A stretch of 64,000 nt of DNA from Setomelanomma holmii (lineage: Eukaryota; Ascomycota; Dothideomycetes; Pleosporales; Phaeosphaeriaceae). The position numbers and the translations under genes are program-made. This document shows, piece by piece, positions 35,093 through 45,454 of the stretch (position 1 is the stretch's first letter; every line of letters begins with the position of its first letter). The stretch is taken from contig ML978295.1 of assembly GCA_010015745.1 (NCBI GenBank), positions 1-64,000 of the forward strand, read 5' to 3'. The notes under the pieces are model-generated. The model searched no databases. It saw nothing but the letters and a program-made list of their open reading frames with translations, and was not told where the DNA came from.

Positions 35093-36112
35093 ATGACTCC
35101 TAAGCGCACCTCAGCCGCCGCTCTGCCATCTAGACCCAAGAAGCCTCAACCTGCCCTCAAGCCCACTCCGGCAGTCACAAAAGCCCCCCAAACGCCGCCA
35201 AACACCAGATACAATCTAGGACACTACCCGTGGGACGATTATCAGGACGATATCACTGTGAACTCCGTCGAAATTGCGCCATCGCTAGGGCGGAAAAAGC
35301 TGGTTGGTGTCGAACATTACAAGGACGCTTTGAGTCAGGCTGGAAGCTACAAGCATATTACGTATGATTTCGAGGAGTATGGGAACAATGGGAAAGCGCT
35401 GGAAGACGGCTCGGGTGGGGAAGAGGATGAAGAGTGTGAAATGCTGGATGGGTCGGGATATGAAGGAAAAGTAGAGGGCATTGATTACACCCTCCCCCCA
35501 ACTCCTCTCTCCCGAGACGACTACAACAAATCGATATACCTCGCGCAAACACGCAACCCGACTGTCTTTCTGGCGATCATACGCATCGCACAACGAAACT
35601 TACCCTTCGTGGATTTTACCTCTGCGATCAACCACCTACCAAATCTTCCATTGAATGTAGCGCTTCCGAGATTACAGCCGGGCGTGTTTGTGGAAGATAA
35701 CACGATTGAGGTACAGGATAGCATGGAGGCTAAGGCGGACGATGTAAACATCGCTTTCCTCCCCCATTTCTACACCGACAACCGACACGCACTAGGCTAC
35801 TTCACTCTGGGCCCAGACCCCAACCCAGATTTCCCGATGCGCAAGTGGACGAAAACGTGCTTGTTCACGCCGTGTACGATGCGTGATCTTGCGCGCTTTG
35901 ACATGGTTGAGTGGGTGGCGCGGAGGGTGGTAAACCGCGAGAGTGACATGGGAATAGGCGATATGGACGCCATAGGTAGCAGGCAGGGCAGGTGGTTGGA
36001 AAAGAATGTCGTGGAGGATTGGAAAGAGTGGTTGAGTTGTTGGAAGGTTGTGTGGAATGTGTGGGAGTGGAGGGTGGGATTGTGTAGGGGGAGGGAGGAG
36101 GTGAGAGCGTGA
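35093..36112 (+). CDS. Uncharacterised protein, lineage-restricted
   Basis: Single-exon frame of 339 residues starting MTPKRTSAAALPSRPKKPQP. I recognise no domain. The first 40 residues are basic and proline-rich. An acidic stretch follows at about 105-125. A compact, aromatic-rich region lies from about residue 140 (DYTLPPTPLSRDDYNKSIYL) to the end, with Trp-rich segments such as DWKEWLSCWKVVWNVWEWRV. The codon pattern and length suggest a true gene. The aromatic C-terminus recalls the Trp-rich C-terminus at 26.6 kb only by composition. This is the last gene of the intact block before the decayed right half. Confidence 0.6.
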   Translation: MTPKRTSAAALPSRPKKPQPALKPTPAVTKAPQTPPNTRYNLGHYPWDDYQDDITVNSVEIAPSLGRKKLVGVEHYKDALSQAGSYKHITYDFEEYGNNGKALEDGSGGEEDEECEMLDGSGYEGKVEGIDYTLPPTPLSRDDYNKSIYLAQTRNPTVFLAIIRIAQRNLPFVDFTSAINHLPNLPLNVALPRLQPGVFVEDNTIEVQDSMEAKADDVNIAFLPHFYTDNRHALGYFTLGPDPNPDFPMRKWTKTCLFTPCTMRDLARFDMVEWVARRVVNRESDMGIGDMDAIGSRQGRWLEKNVVEDWKEWLSCWKVVWNVWEWRVGLCRGREEVRA

Positions 36113-37094
36113 GATTAGTCTGGAATCGTAGTGTAGCGTGAGTATTCGGGGAGAAAGACGGAGAAGGGCTGGAATACGCCTGGCGTGCGATTCGAAGGGG
36201 AAATTATGAGGGACAATGATTGCGGTAACAGCCGACATCGATGTTCGGGCCGCGCGAGGTGACTGGCAAACTTTTCGAAATGCATGAGCGTTCTTGTTGC
36301 TGATTGTCTTTCCCCAGATGTGCCAAGAGATGGTCTCGCCGTGGTCGCGAAGCTGATGTCGCAGCGTGTGGGGTCCAGCATTTCCCTGGGGCAGTGACGT
36401 CTGCACAACGATGGCATCTTGTGCTTCGAGAGTGTTTCTTTTAGATGCAACTGGGGTATATCGCAAGTAGTCTCAAAGATGAAGGTGCATATCGTTTCTA
36501 GCAGTTAGCGTTCTAGGGTGCTACTGACACCAAGTGCCGCATTGGATTGCTCAACTCAACCGTTGGCGGTGTGAGAGCAGAGTTGTCACAAGTTGGGACC
36601 GAGCATGTGCAGTGCAGCAAGAAGGCAGGAGCGATCAGTCGCTAACGTTAGTGCTTCCGGACAACGCACCACTATTTTACCTCGTCTGCCCACGTAGAGG
36701 TCAGAAACTCAAATTTTCTTGTGATAGTAGAGCGATCCGAGTTCACTACCACTCAACGTAATTTCTTTCCCAGTTTTTGTTGAATGTCTTAGTGAGGAGG
36801 TTATTGCACTAAAGATCGAGCTCAGCAATGGCCTACAAGAACATTTTACGGAGGACTCCAAAAGAGAACGAGTTTACGCGCTGTGAGCAAGATGCCAAAG
36901 CCTGCAACATGATAATGCCGACGCTCTCCGTCAGCGCAATGGGGCCATGACATTTCACGTACCTACCACGTCCCCTAACTGTTCAACATGCAGAAGATGT
37001 ATCCTGCAGAGTTGGGCAGATTCCATGCCTCTCGACCGGCACCCCGGCACCAAAGACCCCAAGCAAAAGATCTAGATACACGTGTCGCCCGTTG
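36113..37094. other. Intergenic region, possible lost 5' end of the next gene
   Basis: About 1 kb. The frame leading into the next gene is open back to 36951 but has no ATG. A nearby frame from 36828 starts MAYKNILRRTPKENEFTR, but splicing it on (donor 36883) creates a stop at the junction. No other feature is seen. Confidence 0.35.
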
Positions 37095-37813
37095 CAGCTG
37101 CTGGATTTGTCGCTCGAGCTACGTCTTCTCATCTATGGACACCTGGGACCGACGTGGAAGAAGTGTGTCGTACCCCTCAGGAACAGGTATCATGTCCTTG
37201 TCATAAACGCTTCGGTTGCAGTGAGAATACTCGCGACGTGTCGAAAAATTTACCGCGAGGCATCGATGGTCCTGGACCCCATCACGATGAGTAAGTGAGT
37301 GACAAAGAGTCACGTGAGAGATGCAGTTCACATGTACCTTGTGAACTGAGGTGGCAGGCTGACAAATGGGCTTGTCACATTCAGCCTTTCGACTTGCGAA
37401 GTATCGGGATCCTCTGCTGCTGGATCCCTTCGCCCAACCCTCCATGGAAATTATCATCGACAGTCCTGATACCTGCCAACGACAAAATCTTCCACTGAAC
37501 GATTCGCCGATAGTGATGCTCGCCAAATACATCCATGGTGGGACAGCGATCATTTTGAACCGCAAGGTACAAGTGGACGTGTTCTGGATACTGAAAGTTC
37601 GTCGACCGTACTGCATTTGACGTCGACTTTCAGCAGACACTGAGACTGGCTATCAAGTTGAGACATCGGCACGATACTCAGATCATAATGCCGCCATCTC
37701 CTATGCAGATGCAATCCGAACAGGCCATGAATATGGCAGTCAACCGTCGTTTCTTAAAGAACAAACAAGATATGTACTATGCGGGTATTGTATTGGAAGA
37801 CGATGAATGTTGA
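37095..37813 (+). CDS. 2EXR/F-box-like protein, 5' end not found
   Basis: Three exons fit: to 37290, 37385-37566 and 37634-37813, with introns of 94 and 67 bp; phases close and both introns are GT-AG. The first exon reads QLLDLSLELRLLIYGHL, which matches the LLDLPKELRLMVYATL segment of the gene at 38378. Both then share the GVRILATCR or AVRILATCR motif, so they are tandem paralogues. The N-terminus lacks an ATG in reach, so the gene is either 5'-truncated or starts with an exon I could not join. 2EXR/F-box-like fungal proteins begin with such an LPxELRxxIY helix and bind partner proteins. A partly decayed copy is likely. Confidence 0.5.
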
Positions 37814-38377
37814 GATAGGGATTGAAGCGCAGATTGGGCATTTGTTCCTGCGGTATGTTCTAAGGGAAGGAGCTGACTTTTCGCTTGACTGAAAAATTGT
37901 GGCTCTCATAGATCATTGTCCTTGCAAGTGTTGCCGCATGCTACCTCTCCGTGGTCATCCGGCGTCCGTCACGTTCGCGCCCGCTCAAACAGAGGCTGAT
38001 CCTATATTCTCTTCTGTGATCCTGAATAGATCCATCGTGATTACCAGCAGCGACTAAATTTTGCATAATGCTTCAAAGATACACAGCCTCATGTATAATA
38101 GCGAAGTCGATGCTATGACGTCAAAGCGAGGCCATTGATGTGCCGGTCCACAATCGGTCACTCGCAGGTTCAGGTGAAAGTGAACTAGATCCGACGAGCA
38201 CTCTTAGCACGCAGAAAATCTCGTCTGCTTAAAATCACGTACCTCGCATTCCCACATCAACCAACGCTCGTCAACTGCTACATATACACCGTCGATCGCG
38301 ATCACTCAATCGCCAAGCATCACTCGTTTGTCGCCGGTCACCTATACATAGCGAGGGTCTAAGCATAGGTTGGTAAA
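37814..38377. other. Intergenic region between the two 2EXR-like paralogues
   Basis: About 560 bp. No gene is supported. A C-rich leader precedes the ATG at 38378. Confidence 0.35.
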
Positions 38378-39343
38378 ATGTTGGACAGTTTGCGCAAGTC
38401 CTCGCGCACACGCACTCGCGACACGCGACTAGCCGACGATATTGCGAAGCCCTTCAGGCTACTGGATCTTCCAAAAGAACTGCGGCTGATGGTTTACGCG
38501 ACGTTGACGACTACGTGGGACCAGTGCGAAGTTCCCTTGAATCGGGAAGGAAGCTACTACGCAACGCTCATCAATCCTTCTCTTCTGGGTGTGCGCATAC
38601 TGGCTACGTGCCGCGTCGTGAACGACGAAGCAGGCGCAATTCTGGAGCCGAAGCTAGCAAGAATGTTGCAATCACCGCCAACGATGCTCCTGAGCATTGA
38701 GCAGACAATAGGATTGATGGACCTAAAGAAATCTTTCTTCGCACAACGAAATATTTTCGAAAAGCTTGTTATGGCACCGAGACGGCCAGAGTTGCTGCAT
38801 GCAATTGATCTTCACAGAACAGGTCACGTTACGATCGCCGAGCTTCGCACATGCCTGTGCCTCAGCAGTAAGACCTCAAGCACTGCCGTCAAAGCCATTG
38901 CTTCCTTCATGCTTCAAATAGCTGCGTTCAAGCAGCGCCGCAGATCCTACGCCACGCATAGCACGCATCAGACGATCGCTATCGCCGTTTCTCTACCCGC
39001 ATCCTTCACGAACATGCTTTTTACGTTTTCATGGTCTCTATGCGTACGCATCGTTGCCAAGCTCTTCTTCGGTGTTACGCAGCCAGCAAGTGTGACAGGA
39101 TTGGCGGACTTGAGTGTACTCGCAATCACGCTCATTCGCGACCTCGCGTGTATCTGCAAGAGATGGAACACTACCTCAGTGTGTGCAATGCTACATTTCC
39201 CTGACGCAGTTGCAATGTATGCCGGTCGTCAGCCTCATTTGAAGCAACTCTTCGATGCTGCTCTACAGGTCGGCGTGCAACATTTCCGCTCTGACGGCCT
39301 GGTCAACAACGGGGGAGTGTACAGACTGGAACAAGAGCAATGA
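38378..39343 (+). CDS. 2EXR/F-box-like domain protein
   Basis: Single-exon gene of 321 residues starting MLDSLRKSSRTRTRDTRLAD. Residues 30-50 hold the LLDLPKELRLMVY helix typical of the fungal 2EXR/F-box-like domain, which is often found in large lineage-specific families. The middle is helical, and the C-terminal third has hydrophobic segments such as FTFSWSLCVRIVAKLFFGV. These could be core helices rather than membrane spans. It shares the first part of its sequence with the gene fragment at 37095, which lies only about 0.6 kb upstream, so a tandem duplication followed by decay of one copy is likely. The function is unknown; a protein-binding or ubiquitin-ligase adaptor role is possible but not shown. 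Confidence 0.65.
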   Translation: MLDSLRKSSRTRTRDTRLADDIAKPFRLLDLPKELRLMVYATLTTTWDQCEVPLNREGSYYATLINPSLLGVRILATCRVVNDEAGAILEPKLARMLQSPPTMLLSIEQTIGLMDLKKSFFAQRNIFEKLVMAPRRPELLHAIDLHRTGHVTIAELRTCLCLSSKTSSTAVKAIASFMLQIAAFKQRRRSYATHSTHQTIAIAVSLPASFTNMLFTFSWSLCVRIVAKLFFGVTQPASVTGLADLSVLAITLIRDLACICKRWNTTSVCAMLHFPDAVAMYAGRQPHLKQLFDAALQVGVQHFRSDGLVNNGGVYRLEQEQ

Positions 39344-40134
39344 AATCCAACATTGGTGCGACGACAAAGGCGAAAAGGCTCCGCCAAGCACGCGTAATGC
39401 CGGCGAACTTCTCGAATGTCTCCCGCGACTGTTCCATGGTTCTCACATTGGCCGCGACGAGCCTTCACGATATCCAGTCTACACTGGCACTACGCCATAC
39501 CCCGAATTTGGGGTCGGATTTGCGGGTGCGAGTCGACGCTTGCCCACATCCCCAGCTGTTCTCCGCTTCGCGTGGTACATGGTTTGGTCGGTCCGGCATG
39601 TCACTTCTCAGAATTTAGGAATTCGCGCATCGTGGACGTCTTCGCACCGATAGCGGCACGGTAATATAAAAAACGAATCGTGGACTAGGCATGGTGTGGT
39701 GAAGTGTAAGTAACGACGATGGTGGTGGTCGGGCGGACGAAGTGCCATTCGGAGAAGCTAGCACGGAAGAGGAAGGCACCATGGCCACGTGAGACGATTG
39801 GCAGGGGTTAAATCCGGGGTTGAAGTCTAATTTGACTTTTGTCCTCTTCACATGCCTGCGTCGTGTCCTCTTTTTCTTACAAACGATTCGCACATGTGCC
39901 GCCGGCTAATGGAAGATCTAAATGAGCCTCATCTCAGCTCGCAGCCCATTCGTTGGTCCTCGGTCCGCAGCATACACTCGATGACAAGCATCGCATTGCC
40001 GCTTCCGTGGTAGCATGACGCTATGGTAGTGCCCGCTGCAGCTCCGCATTGTACCTGATGGTGTTTACTGGAGCCGGCGAGGAGCATGTGTGGTCGCATT
40101 CAGCTGTTCCAAGTACCGGGTTCACGACGGCGAG
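39344..40134. other. Intergenic region upstream of the glucoamylase
   Basis: About 790 bp. No gene is supported; frames at 39255-39664 overlap in all three phases and have no domain. Confidence 0.4.
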
Positions 40135-40140
40135 ATATAA
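40135..40140 (+). promoter_or_regulatory. TATA box of the glucoamylase gene
   Basis: TATAAA 72 bp upstream of the ATG at 40212, in the context gagaTATAAAgcgcg. Position fits a fungal core promoter with a short leader. Confidence 0.6.
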
Positions 40141-40211
40141 AGCGCGATGGAATCCCACGAGAATGATCAGCATCTTCACTGCCATCGCTGAAGCATCAAG
40201 ACAATAGCACC

Positions 40212-42025
40212 ATGCTTTTCACGTCCGTCCTCCGCGCTCTTCCGGCTTCCTTGCTGTTCGCTGGTGTCCACAGCGGCCCCGTCGAACACAAACGTCAGAC
40301 TTCCGTTGATAGCTACGTTACCAGCCAGGCCGCCATTTCCATCAACGGTGTGCTTGCCAACATTGGCTCGGATGGCTCCAAGTCACAAGGTGCTGCAGCC
40401 GGTATTGTCGTTGCCAGCCCTTCGAAGTCAAGCCCGGATTGTGAGTACCCTATGTCCCTCGACTACTGTATACAAGCTAATCAGACATAGACTGGTACAC
40501 ATGGACGAGAGATTCCGCCTTGACCTACAAGGCGCTCGTGGAACGTTTCATTTCGGGTGACACTTCTTTGAGGAGCAAGCTTGATCAATATGTGTCGGCT
40601 CAGGCCTATCTCCAGACTGTGTCGAACCCGTCTGGAGGACCCAATACTGGTGGCTTAGGGGAACCCAAGTTTAACGTCGACCGGACCGCTTTTACTGGTG
40701 CTTGGGGTCGCCCTCAGCGCGATGGCCCTCCACTGCGTGCGACGGCTTTGGTGATCTATGCCAACTGGCTTGTCGCCAATGGTAACACCACACAGGCAGT
40801 GAACGTCCTGTGGCCTGTCATCGCCAACGACCTTGCCTACGCTGTCAAGTACTGGAACCAGACTGGCTTCGATCTTTGGGAAGAGGTCAACGGCTCGTCC
40901 TTTTTCACCCTCGCAGCCACTCACCGGGCTCTCGTCGAAGGTGCAGCTCTCGCAACGAAGCTCGGCAAGACCTGCGATGGTTGTGCTTCTGCTGCGCCAC
41001 AAGTTCTCTGCTTCCTCCAGAGCTTCTGGACTGGCAGCTACATCGACTCGAATATCAATGTCAACGATGGCCGCACCGGCAAGGACGTCAATTCCATCAT
41101 CTCATCGATTCACACATTTGACCCAGCGTCAAACTGCACTGATGCTACCTTCCAGCCCTGCTCTTCGCGAGCCCTCCTGAACCATAAGGCGGTGACCGAT
41201 TCTTTCCGCACCGTCTATGGTATCAATAAGGGTATCGCTCAGGGTCAGGCTGTTGCCGTTGGAAGATACTCCGAGGATGTGTACTACAATGGCAACCCAT
41301 GGTATCTGGCCACACTGGCAGCTGCAGAGCAACTCTACTCTGCTATTTACCAGTGGAACAAGATCGGCTCCATCACCGTGGACGCGGTCTCCCTTCCCTT
41401 CTTCAAGGACCTCCTTCCCAGCATCACGGCCGGCACCTACGCCTCTGGGTCCGCTACCTTTACATCGATCATCTCAGCTGTCAAGACATATGGCGATGGC
41501 TACATCGCAGTAGTCCAAAAGTACACTCCTTCGAATGGCGGTCTGGCCGAGCAATTCGACAAGAGTTCTGGCTCCCCTCTTTCCGCCGTCGACCTGACCT
41601 GGTCTTACGCCGCTTTCCTGACCGCCGCCGAGCGTCGCGCTGGCGTTGTCAGCCCAACCTGGGGCGAGAGCTCCAACAACGTCCCGCCAACATCTTGCAT
41701 CCTGGCTCCCTCCTGCAGTGTCCAAATCACTTTCAACGAGCGTGTCACCACGACTTTCGGCGATAACATTTTTGTCGTCGGACAGCTCACGGAACTCGGC
41801 AACTGGGATCCGAACAGCGCGAAGCCGCTTAGTGCTAGCAAGTATACTAGCAGCGACCCGCTGTGGTATGCGACTATTAGTCTGCCCGCATCTACGTCTT
41901 TTGCGTACAAGTATATTCGTAAGACGTCGAGTGGTACGGTCATGTGGGAAAGTGATCCGAACAGGAGCTATAGCACCCCTAGTGGCTGTGGAAGCACTGC
42001 AACTGTTAGCGACACTTGGAGATAA
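40212..42025 (+). CDS. Secreted glucoamylase, GH15 with C-terminal CBM20
   Basis: Glucan 1,4-alpha-glucosidase of 587 residues, which releases glucose from the non-reducing ends of starch. Exons 40212-40440 and 40491-42025 join in phase (50-bp intron). The first 20 residues, MLFTSVLRALPASLLFAGVH, are a signal peptide, and a KR site (EHKRQ) near residue 30 suggests removal of a propeptide. GH15 landmarks are DYWYTWTRDSALTYKALVE, the catalytic acid in DLWEEVNGSSFF (about residue 207-208) and the catalytic base in GGLAEQFDK. The last 100 residues, from VQITFNERVTTTFGDNIFVV, form a CBM20 starch-binding domain with GNWDPNSAKPLSA. The Ser/Thr-rich linker seen in Aspergillus enzymes is nearly absent. 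All catalytic residues are present, so it should be active. Confidence 0.96.
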
Positions 42026-42303
42026 GACAGCGCACTGTGGCTGAAGCTATAGAGTTGAAAGCATGTTGCATAATTGTTGGATACGCCTCCAGAAATCCTT
42101 TTTGTTGTGAGCACAATAAGCTATGAACTTCAGTCTCATTCGGAGCATGAATGCATTGTAACTTGTTCAACACGGTTTCGCTAATTCTAATTCTGCTTGG
42201 CGACTAGTGACCACTAGGATCAAGAATATTCATTGGAAGCCATCATGCTTCATCATAGCCTCCACCGCCTTCGTCCCCACCCCCTAGCTCTTCTCTTCAT
42301 CAC

Positions 42304-42719
42304 CTAATCCCTTCCATTCCCATCTTTCTCCAATACCCAACAAACATCCGTAATCGCCTCACATATTCTTCCTAAGATCTCACTTCCATGAAGATCCCTC
42401 TCCGTCTCCACCAACCGCACCTCGTTCGCACCCGTCCATGCCCAACAACCAGTCATCTCCTCGTACTCCTGTCTCGTCGAGAACCACATCTCCATCTCAA
42501 ACCCGAACTGTTCAGCGTAAGATCAGTACTATACTGCCTTCCCCTTGCGCTAGTAACAAGCAACACAGAATGCCGATTAATAGTTGGCTCAGGCTCGTCA
42601 ATGTACTGGAGTTTGATCTTCGGAACAGCATCCACAATCTGCTAATCAATTCTTGCGCCAAATAATGTCAGGCACGGTGATATACCGTAGCCCTCTAGTG
42701 TTCTGCCCGAGGTTCTCAT
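42304..42719 (-). pseudogene. Decayed gene fragment with a stop and a frameshift
   Basis: On the minus strand a frame from ATG 42719 reads MRTSGRTLEGYGISPCLTLF and continues to a TAG at 42642-42644. It then goes on in the same frame with QIVDAVPKIKLQYIDEPEPT. Near 42500-42504 the reading shifts by one position into FEMEMWFSTRQEYEEMTG, ending with CEAITDVCWVLEKDGNGRD. Each part looks coding, so the gene has decayed by a nonsense change (CAG to TAG would explain it) and a small indel. A non-consensus 50-bp intron could mask the shift, but not the stop. I do not recognise the family. Confidence 0.55.
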
Positions 42720-43123
42720 CTCATCTTCCCTCTCACGCTAGTACGTTCTGGGCTTAGCACCCAGCTCGCGCCTTCGTACATAGCTCGCTCCTTCCATAGA
42801 ACCAATACAATATGATTCACACATGTTCCATTCCTGGTCCTATTGACAAATGACCGCAAGATAGTAGTAAGGAATGGGAGGAAAGCATGGCATGCGGAGT
42901 CACATAAATTGAGCTTTTGAACTCCAAGTTTGTGTCAGGGGAATATGTGGCGGCGCCACTGGCTTTTGGGGCGGAAGGGTGCAGGGTGCAGGGTGTAGAT
43001 TGGGAAGTCGTAGGAGCTTGAGGAGGGTGTGAGGAGGGGTTTTGTGGGGAGTGGTGGAGAGGGGAGTGTTGCGACGATGTTGATGAAGAGGTGGTAGTAT
43101 GGGGTGAGTAGGTCTCTGAGGGT
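42720..43123. other. Intergenic region left of the MITE
   Basis: About 400 bp. The stretch 42940-43120 is G-rich on the plus strand with repeated GGGTGCAGG-like words. No gene is supported. Confidence 0.35.
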
Positions 43124-43251
43124 TAGAGTGCGCAACAAGCAAGCGATAGGCAGATTGATTACCGCATTAGGCCTCCAAGAACCACTATCTGGTCCGTGAT
43201 AGTCCTAATTTGGTAATCAATCTGCCTATCGCTTGCTTGTTGCGCACTCTG
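43124..43251 (-). mobile_element. hAT-like MITE, 128 bp, copy A
   Basis: A 128-bp element bounded by TAGAG...CTCTG, with 39-bp perfect terminal inverted repeats inside the terminal base pair. It is near-identical to the copy at 52440-52567 in the opposite orientation; I count three substitutions in the 48-bp centre. The terminal CAGAG/CTCTA type is a hAT signature. A clear target-site duplication is not visible here. The element encodes no protein of its own. It lies at the 3' end of the gene at 43932 and supplies that gene's last codons and stop. Confidence 0.85.
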
Positions 43252-43932
43252 GTTGTACGGAGTGAACATATCTGATCCTTCAACGGCCTCGGAGAGTCCT
43301 TGACAAATAACTACGGAGATAGGGCCACTGTGGTATCGCTGAAAGGGCTTTGAGGTGAAGAGATCCTGGAGGTCTATGATCAGACCTGCAACGTCCAGCT
43401 CGAGTGCTGACGAGGTCCATCGCACAGCCACAACGACTTTCGGTATCCTTCGGCTACGCATGTATAGTACGCACTTGGCGATGAAGCTTTTGAAGTCAGC
43501 GTATGCGGGTCGTGGTTCTGTGGTCATCATTTGAAGCGTTTCGTAGCTGGATGCGGGGAGAACTGGGGCGGAAGCGCTGGGCCGAAACTTATTGTCAATG
43601 CAACCCGCAAGCCCTCCAAGGACCGTGAAGTTATGGAGGCTGAGATGGTGGACGAGAAAGCGGGCCGGCTGGGAGCGCAAGTCTTCATTTGCGCGCAGAA
43701 AGATCGGTTCGTACTCGCGACGAATCTGCCGACAGGTATGGAGCAACGTCGATTGTGGATGCTTCGTGGTTAATGCAACCTCCCACGTGCTGTTAGCAGC
43801 TTCCGCCGTGGTCGAGGGGAGTTTCGCCAGATTGATATGACGATTGGAGGTTTGGATGCGCTCGTAGATCAATAAACGCAGCTCTGCCGGCAGGTCGAGG
43901 AAACAGAAGAAATCGCCGGTCAAAGGAGTCAT
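43159..43932 (-). CDS. 2EXR/F-box-like protein with MITE-derived C-terminus
   Basis: Minus-strand frame of 257 residues from ATG 43932 (MTPLTGDFFCFLDLPAELRL). An upstream non-ATG extension exists, but I prefer the ATG. The LDLPAELRLLIYERI helix and the later LLHTCRQIRREY segment identify a fungal 2EXR/F-box-like domain, the same class as the genes at 37095 and 38378. The last 29 residues, from QSAQQASDRQIDYQI onward, are encoded by the MITE at 43124-43251. The native protein probably continued beyond SDMFTPYN, so this copy is truncated and chimeric. Whether it is expressed is unknown. Confidence 0.6.
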   Translation of the reverse strand: MTPLTGDFFCFLDLPAELRLLIYERIQTSNRHINLAKLPSTTAEAANSTWEVALTTKHPQSTLLHTCRQIRREYEPIFLRANEDLRSQPARFLVHHLSLHNFTVLGGLAGCIDNKFRPSASAPVLPASSYETLQMMTTEPRPAYADFKSFIAKCVLYMRSRRIPKVVVAVRWTSSALELDVAGLIIDLQDLFTSKPFQRYHSGPISVVICQGLSEAVEGSDMFTPYNQSAQQASDRQIDYQIRTITDQIVVLGGLMR

Positions 43933-44227
43933 GCTTAGGGGGGCAGTAATTATGGTAGTTGACCCAGAGTTTGCGTAATTGTGTTGCTGGAACAAAAGGC
44001 ACTGTGGGGCGGAGGCGAGTTTAGATTCTTGCGGCAGGCGGGCAAGACTAGATATTTGTCGTTTGTCGCATACGCATGCTATGGCAAGTGAAAGTGAAAG
44101 CTCCTTTTTCTGACGCCAGCCAATCTGTACCCTGATTGTTCCTTAATCTTGTTCTCGGACGCCTGAAGATTCTGAGCTGGACGACGGTGCGATCTTGACG
44201 ACCAACTCTATGCAATAGATGGGGCAT

Positions 44228-45454
44228 CTACTTCTGCCACTTCCCTCTCCAGATCATCAAATCTTGGAGTGTTCTGAAGGCAGTCGTGCCCGTATAGGAA
44301 CTTTCGTTCTTGTTCATCCAGTACCACCTATTCTCTACCAGACCTTGCACGCGATCTTGATCCGTAGCAGTCTTGTCCCGGTAGCGCTTCCATGGTTGTT
44401 TCCAGGATGTTGTTGTCACCCCCTGGTCTGACAAGTCGTTGTAGCGAACGTTATGGTTCGCTAGTAGAGCCTTCATTCGTTCGCCCGCAATCTGCGACAG
44501 CTCTTTTACAGCCTCTGCGTGCCCGAAAGCTGGCTCGTACTTCTTTGGAAAGTCGACGAGCAGCCATTGACAGTATTCTTCCAGATCAAGATCAAGCCTT
44601 CTAAGATGCTTGCCATTCAAAGTACTAAGGTCACTCCAAGATGCGCCACCGATTCGTACGACATCCTCTGCTTTGCCGGCACCGATCTTTTTGTCTGTGA
44701 TTGCGGCGTTAAGTCTGGCCATAGCTGCAGCCCTCCTCTGGTCGTAGGCACCCTCAGCATAGAGTACGGGCAGCTCTACCTCAAAAATACCGATCAGACA
44801 ATATGCTGTGTCTTCTGGTACCTTGGTGACACGTCCCTTTGCCCAAGATAATCGCTGTTCTTTACTGAAGCGCGACATTTCCAGTCCTCTGAGTGCTGAT
44901 CCGGGAAGCTTTGTCATGCTGCCAATTGTAGATGCCAAATCTTCTTTGCTGCCAAGGAGACGTCCTTCCTTCGAGAAGAAGAGGATGTGGCTTGGAGCAA
45001 GCAGTTCCTGAAGCGTCCAGCCTCGCTTGAACCATCTGCTTTTCGAGAACGCCTTCTCCCACTCGTACGAAGCGCCGTCATTGCCGTCGCCAACAGATAC
45101 ATCCGCAAGATACACGTAGCACCGAGAAGCTCTACGATACCAGTAAAACATTGATGCCAGTGATATCTGACGCTCGGAGCTGTCCGACTTATTGATGCAG
45201 CAGGTATCAATCCAGAAGTACCGCAGGCCGTCCTCTTCCACTCGGCCCTGGCAGAAGCGTAGTTTGTCGTAGCCTGCCTTACCAGTGTCGCTGAAATCAC
45301 GTTGACCATCGATCACGTCATCAAATTTGACCTCATCTTCGTCCCGGCCCCAGGTGTGAGACAGAGTAGCATATAGGGGAATTCTTCGTTCTCCAGGTGG
45401 GAAGTCTTCGAGGATCCATTTGCGAGTGCTGTAATCGAGCCGTAGAAGACGCAT
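44228..45454 (-). CDS. HET-domain protein (heterokaryon incompatibility type)
   Basis: Protein of 408 residues on the minus strand from ATG 45454 (MRLLRLDYSTRKWILEDF). The HET domain is clear: PLYATLSHTWGRDEDEV, then GLRYFWIDTCCINKSDSSE, the aromatic run MFYWYRRASRCYVYLADV, and RGWTLQELLAPSHILFFS followed by VPEDTAYCLIGIFEVELPVL. HET domains trigger programmed cell death after non-self recognition, usually through a variable C-terminal or partner domain. Here the C-terminal third has no WD40, ankyrin or NACHT domain and ends soon after NRWYWMNKNESSYTGTTAF. So it is a short HET protein or a C-terminally trimmed one. The role in incompatibility is inferred from the family. Single exon, no lesion. 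Confidence 0.92.
   Translation of the reverse strand: MRLLRLDYSTRKWILEDFPPGERRIPLYATLSHTWGRDEDEVKFDDVIDGQRDFSDTGKAGYDKLRFCQGRVEEDGLRYFWIDTCCINKSDSSERQISLASMFYWYRRASRCYVYLADVSVGDGNDGASYEWEKAFSKSRWFKRGWTLQELLAPSHILFFSKEGRLLGSKEDLASTIGSMTKLPGSALRGLEMSRFSKEQRLSWAKGRVTKVPEDTAYCLIGIFEVELPVLYAEGAYDQRRAAAMARLNAAITDKKIGAGKAEDVVRIGGASWSDLSTLNGKHLRRLDLDLEEYCQWLLVDFPKKYEPAFGHAEAVKELSQIAGERMKALLANHNVRYNDLSDQGVTTTSWKQPWKRYRDKTATDQDRVQGLVENRWYWMNKNESSYTGTTAFRTLQDLMIWRGKWQK

Noticed and set aside
43122..43252. The 39-bp inverted repeat first taken for a transcription terminator hairpin
   Set aside because: The same element occurs again at 52440 with a likely target duplication, which fits a mobile element.
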